DNA of 64,000 nt. Source: Acanthochromis polyacanthus (taxonomy: Eukaryota; Chordata; Actinopteri; Pomacentridae). Positions 55,290 to 64,000 of this stretch are shown piece after piece; the stretch's first letter is position 1; every line of letters begins with the position of its first letter. The notes under the pieces were generated by a model. It saw only the letters and a program-made list of their open reading frames with translations. It made no database searches and was not told the DNA's origin. Location of the stretch: assembly GCF_021347895.1 (NCBI RefSeq), contig NC_067118.1, forward strand, positions 37,127,755 through 37,191,754, given 5' to 3'. A program made the translations under genes and the position numbers.

Positions 55290-58200
55290 ACACTTCAGCC
55301 TCCATCAAGAAGACATCTTAATGACGCTGCTTGTTTCATCACAGCGCCCTCCCTGGTCATCCGTACACTCAGGTCCAGTTTGAGAATGAACAGCCTGCAC
55401 GCTAGACCCATTGATCTACATGTTAAAAGAAAAAAAAGAGGGAGGGAAGAGGAAAAGGGGATGTGCAGGGAGGATGTGTCCAGTTCAGGTCCCTGGTGGA
55501 GGTTTTCAAGTGGCTGGGCGCTCTGTCTGTCCTGTCAGCCCTGAGCAAACACCCCATCCTAAAAGGGAAGGAGGGGAAAAAAACTCCCAGATAGCATCAC
55601 ACACGGCTGGCCAGGGCCTCACTAGCAGTCCACTTGTCTGCTCTCCCCTCCGCAGAGCCTTCACAAGAGATGGGAGGAATACTAAGAGAGCAGGCATAGA
55701 TTTTCTGCTGGGGGTGGAGGAAGCGAGGGAAGGCTGTTGGAGGGTGGTGGGCTTGACTGCCCACATCAAACTCCCCTCCTTTTCTCTCACCCCTCTCCCT
55801 TTCTCCTCCTCTCCTTCTCATCTGCCTGGCTCTGGAGGGACCCTCTGTTTGTCAGCCAGCCAGTGGAGCGTCTCCCTCTAACCCCACCTCCTCCTGGTTC
55901 TCTGTCTTTTCCCTTTTCTTTCTCAGCTTCTCTCTCTCTCTCTCTTAAACCTCCAGCCCTCTCTTGCTCTGATTCCTTATCTTTTCACAATCCCTGTTTT
56001 TTTGTTTTCTCCAGCTCTGTTTAACAGCTTCTCTACTCCTCTTTTAACAGAGAACCGACTGATAAAGCCAATAAAGAGTAGAGATGGAGCTATGACAGGG
56101 GCTGTTAAACAGGGTGGGGTAACTGTGATCTACCTATAGGTGCAAAGCAGAGAATGAGGTGATGGGAAATGATTTAGTGCAAAGAAATCCTGTCAGTAAA
56201 GGCGGTTAAAAAACATTCAATTACCGATAGCAAGTTGGAGATAACAAACAATAAGAGTAGCTACATAATAAAGCATTTTTAGGTCTATGTGGCAAGATTT
56301 AAATGTTCTTTGTTGCCTTACTAATATGCTGCACTGCCTGTCTCTGCAGGTGTGGTGCACTGGCTGCAAATTAAGTCCCACTTAAAGGGGAATGTCAACT
56401 ATCAATTTCATATCTAATATTTGTTAACTCTGCTCTTTAAGTAGTAGATTAAGTAGAATTTAAAGCTTTTAATGCTTCCAACAAGACCCACGAAACTGGA
56501 AATCTTAGAAACCGCTTCAAGAGATGAGTCAGTTGGATGTGAAGGCTACAAGTTTGATAGTAAAAACAAAATAAAAAATGAAGACATAAGAAATGAGCCT
56601 AAAAAATATCTGTAACCCGTTTCTCACTCTATTTGAGGCAGGGTGCTCGAGGTAGCCACGACAAGAATAATCTACAAACAAAGGTTTTCTCAAAGAGGAA
56701 GAAGATGTAGAAGATGTGGTTCTAATGGGATACATTTGGTTTTATTTACTCTAGTTTTGAGACATTTGTCGGATTTTGTTTGTGATGCTCACAAAAAAAA
56801 CAACAACACAAAAACCAGTGGTGTCTCTGTTGGTCTGGATCAGCCACAGACATCACTGTCAACAGGTTTTACTAGAACGGTTTCTTCAATACAAATTCTA
56901 GTGAAAAATGTTAACAGTGAGGATTGTGGTTCAATATGAAGAGCATTTCTTGAAGAACACATCACTAATCAGTTTTCTTAATGCTGTTTTTGAATGTGTC
57001 AAGCAGCTCAATCAACATTCAGTCAACCTTCACTGTACTTATGTGGAGGCAAAAATCTCTAAAACAAACATAAAATCTTGGACAAATTAATGAAAAACAA
57101 GAAATGACACTTTTAACATCACTCTGTAATTTCCTAATCTGAATTAGTCCCTCAGTTTCTCTCTTTCTTTCCTCCATCCTCACATCTTTTCCTCTCCACC
57201 AGCCTCATTTTCTCCTCTCTCTTTCCCCATCTCCATTTCAGGGTCGGTCAGAACAAGCTTTCTCCACATGTGTGCTGAGATTGGAGGGGGAACATGGTGT
57301 TCTATTGATTTCTGAAACTCAAAGTTAGTCCCAGATCTCCCTGTTTACATCTGATTTGTTGCAAGTCACAAGCAAATATGGACTCAGAGAGAAAATACAG
57401 ACAGTTGCTCTGTCATGCTACACATGCAGGCATTTTTACTCCATATCATCTATGTCTTAAGAATAGTTTTGTTTAGGTCTGTGTTTGTGGAAATAACAAA
57501 ATGCCAGGGGCAGTCCATCGTGGCGCACCGCTGAGCTGCCAGGTCAGATTCCAGCAAATGCCGAAACAGAGGAAGATGAGTCCCACTGGCATTCGGTGAA
57601 GGAGGCCCCCGCGGACGAAATCCATCACGCCTGCAGATGTGGCCTGCAGCTGGGGCAGGTGGATCACAGCCTGCCACAACAAGGGAATTGGATTGACTAG
57701 ATCACAGCGACTGAACACCACCCCACAAAGAGAAAGCTCCCGTATCGCTTTAATAATAATAAAAAAAGCCCAACCCATCTCGCCATCAGACGATAGAAGG
57801 GGATCTGAAAGTGGGGTCTCCCTTCGGAAGGATTAAAGATGACAACGTTTTCTGATCTGTCACTGCTTTGTCAGACAAACCCCTGACGCTGTGTGACTTT
57901 TGCCCGCTCGGCCTGCTTATGCTTGGAGGCAGCTGACAAAGAATTGAGTGTCACATATGATTCCTATACGGGTCCGTTTTGCTGAGACACACTTGATAAA
58001 TGTGTGTGATTCGTTTTGCTCACTGACTTGATCATCCAGGTGTCCAGCATTTTTATCCTAAAGGATTCTATTCATCACTGGATGTATAAATCAGTCCAAG
58101 GGGCTGGTGTCACTTTAAATGTGGACATTAATGGTTGACAGTCTATTGACCGGCCTGCCAAGCCTTGTTAAACCAACAGGCAGCTTATCCGAGACTGAAG

Positions 58201-59521
58201 CCTACATTGCATCCTTTTATACCAACAACAAACTTCCTTCCTCCCCTGCAGCTATTTATCTACCTTTCAATTTATGTCACCTTTCATTTCTTGATATTGT
58301 TTTCAGCTGTCTTCTTGTCTGACCCCCTGGTCTCCCTTGAAAGATGCATGTGGATTTCTGTCAGCTTGCTGTTATCGTTTTTTTTTTTCCTACCAATTTT
58401 ATGATTGGCCTATGAAGCTCTCTTTTGAAGTTTCCCTGAAAACCTTTAAACATCCTGGGCAACATCAAAGATCACACATTACAAGGGGCCAGAGTTCAAC
58501 CGAGAGCCGCTGCGATTCAAGCGGCATCTCTTCTTTTCCCTATTTCCTCTCTTCTTCGGGGGGTTTGTGTTTCTCTGCCGCTCTGCTGAAGGAGAGGAAT
58601 AGCGGTGGAGAGGTGGGTGGGGGTGTGTGGTGGAGGAGGAGGGGTGGGGACAGCTCCTCTTCCTGCGTTTGTGTCCATCATGTGTCATGGCCGCTCTTGG
58701 CTTTCATGTTCTGTCTGGCTGAGTCTCCTGCTCCAGCAGTCTCTGTTTCCTCGCTGAAAATCGGTGTCCCTCAGAGGCAGGAGACGCTCTCTCCTCTGCA
58801 TCCATTTCAGCTCAGCTCAGCGTAGCTCGGCTCTGCTCTCACCTTGCTGACACCAGCTCCTCAGCAGACACCTTCTCCCCCTGCATGGGCTCAGCTGGCT
58901 GACAGGCAGCTGTCCGTACAGATAAAGCAGAACAGGACACACACTGTACGCTCAGACACCATCGCTGCTTACTGTCCTAACACCTTCACTATTACCCTTT
59001 GGTTAAGACACTGTCACGCTACTTACAGAGAAGAAATTCAAACTAGTTTTAGCTGAGGCTGAAGGTTATATTTCCATGCATCGAGTAGTTTCATTCTTGC
59101 TTTCTCTCTTTCGTTTAGAACAAACACAAAATGCTCATTTCACAAGCTGAAGTTGCTGCTTGTTTTCTTGCAAAATGCAGATTAGTTTTACTTTTGGCGT
59201 TTTACTTGTGGCTAATTGCTGAGCCTAATATATAGAACTCAAACACTTGTGAAGTAGTCCTTGTTTGATTACCATGGGAAAGGAAAATCCAGTCGCAGGG
59301 GCCCAAAACAAGCCAGTGGCTGATGAAGACAAATGTGCAAACACATGTTGGCAGAATTGCTTTTTGGTTGAGCGTGATCGGCTACGCTCAGGAGGGCGGA
59401 ACCAGGAGTTGTGATTTATAGTTTTGCGCTGTCCCTGGACCACCACTGTCTGCTGCCTCCCACTACTGTAATTACCATGTGTGTCTATTAGAATAGTCCT
59501 GCTGCCCACAATGCATCACCT
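55290..59521. other. Intergenic, no gene supported
   Basis: Pyrimidine-rich patches (55780-55990, 57170-57240) generate long but low-complexity reading frames. One minus-strand open segment at about 57473-57665 has coding-like codon use and is discussed in the findings. Nothing else is recognisable. Confidence 0.45.
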
Positions 59522-59762
59522 CAGAGGAGAGGAGAGGAGAGGGAGAGGAGAGGAGAGGAGAGGAGAGGAGAGGAGAGGAGAGGAGAGGAGAGGAGAGGAG
59601 AGGGAGAGGAGAGGAGAGGAGAGGAGAGGAGAGGAGAGGAGAGGAGAGGAGAGGAGAGGAGAGGAGAGGAGAGGAGAGGAGAGGAGAGGAGAGGAGAGGA
59701 GAGGAGAGGAGAGGAGAGGAGAGGAGAGGAGAGGAGAGGAGAGGAGAGGAGAGGAGAGGAGG
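59522..59762. repeat. (GGAGA)n pentamer satellite
   Basis: About 240 bases of tandem GGAGA with two one-base insertions near 59541 and 59602. It reads as Glu-Arg-Arg-Gly repeats on plus and Leu-Ser repeats on minus; neither is a gene. Confidence 0.97.
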
Positions 59763-61640
59763 TCTTGTTATTCCAACAGTGTCCTCTCCAATAGCATGAT
59801 ACAGAGGATGAGTAGAGAGCAAAAAGACACTGCAGATGATGCGATAAAGGTCAAAAGAAACATGCTGAAAGGTTGAGAGGTGCATCGAAAATGGGAGATT
59901 AAGAACACACACCAGTATCATCCAACAGTAGGTCATGTAAGGTGAAGCGTGTGAGAGCAATAGCCCTCAGAAAAGTCTTTGAAACAGTTTATATCTATGG
60001 TCACATGAAGTCACAGACCTGCAATTATTGTAATTTAGCTCATCATTCACTGCATCAGTGTTTTATTTCTGTGCTTTTTAGAACATTTTACCACAATATA
60101 TTCTTTTGTCCTTTATGACATGTTCTACGTCTTTTCTGCATCGCTCCTGACCACTCCAAAGTCTGCTTCGACCGCTGTCTGGTGCTCGGGATTCAGTTTG
60201 CTTTGCCTTGGGCCTTATAGCATCTCCTAGTGGGCGAACTGCCTGCTGCTCCCAGGTCCCTGGAAAATTAATACTTTGAATAATGCGATTCAGTCAATAC
60301 CTTCAGGTACCTTGATAAATAAGAGAACTTGACACCTTCTGAAGTTGTTTATGAGGTGAATTTCTCTGCAGTGTTTCCATTATGGATAATTTTCCCTCGC
60401 TGTTTTGCAGTCAGAGCGCGTGCTCAGTCGACTGCCCACAGACTTTGTCAAAATATTTGTATCTGTCTGCATTCATTACGTTTTTCAGGCTTAGTGCTAA
60501 TAGACTATTTTACATAAAATGACTAGAATTATTTTCTTTCTCAAATGAATGATTTTTGCCCAGAAATGGGACTGAACCACCTTTTTTCTTCCTCTTTGAG
60601 AGCTCTGAAGTGATAATGAGAGCTGGCACTGAGCTCTGGTCAGTGTCATTTATGCTGTAATTGGCCTAAGGGTGTAAAGGTCAGCCATGCATCAGAGAAG
60701 ACAGAGAACTAAGTGGCTTACAATGACAGCAGAGGAAGAACAAAATTTATTGTAGGTGGAGAACTTGCACAAATCACCAAATGAGGAGAGTTCATGAGGC
60801 GAATTATGATCTTCAGCGACTGAGATTATCGCACAAATGAATAAATACACGCGCAAATGAATGGAGGTGATTAATTCATGTCATATCAAAATTCTGCTGT
60901 ACAAGGGACACACTAAACTCTACGATACACCTTAAGCACTCACATTCCAAAGAAACACAATAAATTAATCACAATCAAGGCGATACTCGCAGAGAATATC
61001 AACTGCACACAATAACTGATAAATCAATCTATGCAGCATGTTTTTCTAATTAATGTTAATGTGAGTTTATTCTCTAAATAAACTGAAAGCAAAAGACAAA
61101 AATAATTGAAATCGCAAAGTTTTCTGCAAGCAATTAAGCGATCTGAACCTAATTTTTCTTACTGATATAAAAATTTCTTAACAAAGATCCAAAATATTAC
61201 AATCAAATTCAAAATGCAACTAACTATGGAGTTTTTTTTATACCTTCTGTAAAATATGACTGAGATCTAATTCTAATTTGACTTTTAAAACGTTACCTTT
61301 AAAGAGTTAGAGATACAATTTGTTATTTTCCATATAAAATCTGGCATACTGCCAAAAAAGAAACATCTGTCATGATTATAAAACAATTTTTGAATAAGCT
61401 CATTTTATTATTGTTTAGCTAATTAGAAGGTGGCTGTTTTTACATTTGGACGGTTATTTGGTTGACACCTTAGTGATATCCAGTCATTTTTATTGATAAG
61501 AGATTGCTTCCATAATGAATAATTATAGAATTTGTAAAGACGTGATCAGAAAAAAGTTTATGATTGCATACGTTTAATAAAAATGTATGCAAGATATATA
61601 CCCTAAACTCCAAAAGTCCCTCACAGTCATTTAGATCTGG
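59763..61640. other. Intergenic, nothing identified
   Basis: AT-rich DNA. No exon, RNA gene or repeat that I recognise. Confidence 0.5.
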
Positions 61641-61649
61641 TAAAATCAG

Positions 61650-61930
61650 TTAACAGTATAGAATGTGAATGTGGAGTGATTTGTGGTCCAGAATGTGTTT
61701 TACTTTATTGAGTACTGAAATTCTTCTTGATATTTTGTTTTGAATGCGCTTTATGTGAGATTTCCAGTTTATTTTATCATCAATTGTAACAAGAAACTTA
61801 CTTTCATGAACTCTCTCAATTCCCACACATCTACCTCTATCTAAGCAAAAATACAAAAAAGCATAATTTTATTTCTTTAAATGCCCAGTTTATCAGAAAA
61901 AACAGATTTAAGATGTGACCGCAAAATCCT
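61650..61930 (-). pseudogene. Non-LTR retrotransposon reverse transcriptase fragment
   Basis: The minus frame at 61650-61856 reads RVHESKFLVTIDDKINWKSH, then IKRIQNKISRRISVLNKVKH and ILDHKSLHIHILYC. This matches the C-terminal part of jockey/L2/CR1-type reverse transcriptases (FLGV.ID..L.WK.HI...K.S...G...K....L......LY). The catalytic region upstream is missing and the frame breaks just beyond 61856, so it is a dead fragment. Confidence 0.75.
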
Positions 61931-63899
61931 GAACTCAACATTAGCTATTTATTGATATTTTCTTTGAATATAATCTTTTCTCCACCGCTTTTCTTCTGAT
62001 TATGAATATAATCTGGTTTAGACCTGCTTGTGTTTGTGTCCCACATGAGCAGCTTCTCACTCAGTCTCCCATCACTCATGTTCATTAATTTATTCCTCTG
62101 TGAACTCATACAAACAGCTAAACATGCCCGCTTCAAGCAACAGTCAACAACAAATATCTTACAGACGTAATGTGAATCTGTCCGCATCCTTTGTAAACCT
62201 GAAACCCCATGAAATAAATCCACGGAATAAACAGGCCTGTGGCAGCATTGCAGTTGTTTTAAATGGTTGAATCCGGGGTCACAGGAATGATTGAGCTGAG
62301 AGGGAGGATGGTGTTGTGTTGTTCACACTGATATCATAGCTCATTAGAGAAATAACCACGGTCTCAATTGATCTATGTGACCACAAGCTCAAGTGGTTCA
62401 GGCTGAATTTGTGAGTCATCGATTTCTATGGCTTATTAAAGGTACGAGTATCTTACCATACGGAGAGACGTGGAAGCAGGATTACCAGGAAATAGAAGTA
62501 TTGATCGGGTCAAGAAGCTGAGGCTTACATTTCAAATTCCAACAGGGAGACAGGATTTGACATGAAGAACAGCGTTGACTGAAAAATATGGGAAAATATT
62601 CTGATGAGTCACAAATGCGTTGGCTGTGAAAAAAAATATGGTAATGTTGAAATCTATAAATTGTTACACAAGTTTTTGCAAAGTGTTTATGTTGTACTAT
62701 TGAAATATTGGCAACATGTAGGCAGTATTTAATGTTGTAGTTAGTAGAAATTGAACTCCTAATGTTGGATTGTTTATGCTGCAACAAACTGAAGCTGAAC
62801 TGTGTTTTACGTGTTTTAAATCTTTAATTCTAGACTTTTTTTTTTAACCAGCATTGTTGAAGATCTGGACTTATGCAGCCTCCTCTAAATACTTTCATTG
62901 TTCCGCCTGTACAAATAATTAAATCGTAACAACCTGTAGCGGTTAATATTATCAGTGTGAGTACCCTTTATGACACATTTAAGAAAGTCCGCTCAATGAA
63001 TCAACATATTTAAACCCTCTTCATGGCATGATTAGCTCTTGGCATAAAACAAAGATACTGCCACTGAAATCTGGCACCTCCACTCTGTTAGAGACTCTTA
63101 GCCATCCTGATCAGATGTGAATAAACCAGCAGCAACATCACAGAAATCTAATAAGACAGACTGACTTATTATTCAGCATCACCAATCTACCAGTTTAGTG
63201 TGAGAATGACAGGAGCTTCTTATTCTGTGTCTTCAGGTTAACACTGGGGCTACGTTTTTGAAAATCTGTGGAGTGCAAATTTGTAAACTTTATTATGCTG
63301 CTTTTGTTCCCCTCTCTTGTTGGAAACTGATTTCTCTCAAATCTGCAAATGAATCACAATTCCCCTTAAAAAATATTGTTGTTTGTATGAAATTACTAAC
63401 ATTGTTTAGAAACAAATAATACCAATAGCAATAAAGTGCTTTACAAAACATTAAGATATGCAAAAATCTTAAATAGCAACAATAAGATTGCTTTTAAAAA
63501 GTAAATGAACTGTAGTAGTAAAGATAGAAAAACATTAAAAGGGACACAAATAAAACATTAGCAAAGATGAATTATTACACTAAGCTGGCTGCGCAGGTGG
63601 ACTTTGTTGTACTGAGGTACTGACTGCACTTTTTTGATAGTAAAGAGGAGCTTATTCCAGGGTTTTTAATAAGCAAAGCATGATCTTTGCTTCAAGCTGA
63701 GACCTTATTAACAACGTAAAACATTAATTTATTAGCTTTACTACGAGACCAATAACAATGCATGATTTTTTCTTGATGCTCGTATGCAAAATATCTAAAT
63801 AAATTTTTTAACTTTAGCTACTAAATGGTCAATAAAATGCCCAATGTTTAACTGAAAATCTACCAAGTGGAAGTAGAGAGCAAGTGGTATCTGATGTGT
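61931..63899. other. Intergenic, nothing identified
   Basis: AT-rich DNA without recognisable exons or repeats. Confidence 0.5.
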
Positions 63900-63915
63900 C
63901 CAGTAGGGGGCGCTG
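63900..63915 (+). promoter_or_regulatory. CTCF-consensus motif
   Basis: CCAGTAGGGGGCGCTG matches the vertebrate CTCF core (CCASYAGRKGGCRS) at every position. It lies just before the window edge, next to CATAGATATATAC, which resembles the terminus of the nested element at 53220. Occupancy cannot be judged from sequence. Confidence 0.55.
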
Positions 63916-64000
63916 CCGCATCATTTTTCACCTTTCTCCGTGTGTACCGACAAACCGGAATAAGGAAGGACCAAACGGACTGAGCCATAGATATATACAT

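Noticed and set aside
55411..56024. Several 95-156-codon frames
   Set aside because: Low-complexity pyrimidine/purine-rich DNA with overlapping frames on both strands.
59472..59960. 162- and 131-codon frames with Leu-Ser or Glu-Arg-Arg-Gly repeats
   Set aside because: Direct translations of the GGAGA satellite.

Overview
The window is vertebrate nuclear DNA, almost certainly from a teleost fish. Genes are intron-split with GT-AG splice sites, proteins match vertebrate families (survivin, NeuroD4, myosin light chain 6, C1q-like 4), and the intergenic DNA carries typical fish repeats: (CA)n, TTAA-flanked MITEs, Tc1 remnants, hAT elements and a jockey/L2-type LINE scrap. There are no bacterial operons, CRISPR arrays or recognisable RNA genes. 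Symbols come from recalled family sequences, not from a database search.

Layout. 0.4-1.95 kb: birc5 (survivin), four coding exons, plus strand. 2-8.4 kb: intergenic, one MITE. 8.4-11.5 kb: neurod4, minus strand, one coding exon plus an inferred noncoding first exon. 12.9-13.5 kb: an orphan CpG-rich block. 17.7-18.9 kb: a deleted Tc1 element, another repeat and a long CA tract. 19.2-30.35 kb: myl6, plus strand. 33.8-43.1 kb: c1ql4, minus strand, two coding exons separated by a 7 kb intron. 43-64 kb: no gene I can support, with a dense transposon island at 51.4-55.3 kb and a GGAGA pentamer array at 59.5 kb.

The most interesting locus is myl6. One set of EF-hand exons is preceded by two alternative 5' ends. 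A long Pro/Lys-rich first exon resembles MYL6B (A1-type), and a bare ATG exon resembles MYL6. These are followed by two 28-nt exons that are mutually exclusive by reading frame: one reads like MYL6, the other like MYL6B. At the 3' end two alternative terminal exons reproduce the mammalian nonmuscle and smooth-muscle tails. The predicted long form is 206 aa and the short form 151 aa, close to human MYL6B and MYL6, which in mammals are two neighbouring genes. The arrangement is that of the dual-promoter MYL1 (LC1/LC3) gene.

Other points of note are an open frame running upstream of the c1ql4 ATG that would turn the signal peptide into a type II membrane anchor, two transposons with perfect 8-bp target duplications, and three TTAA MITEs whose central hairpin arms match within a copy but differ between copies.
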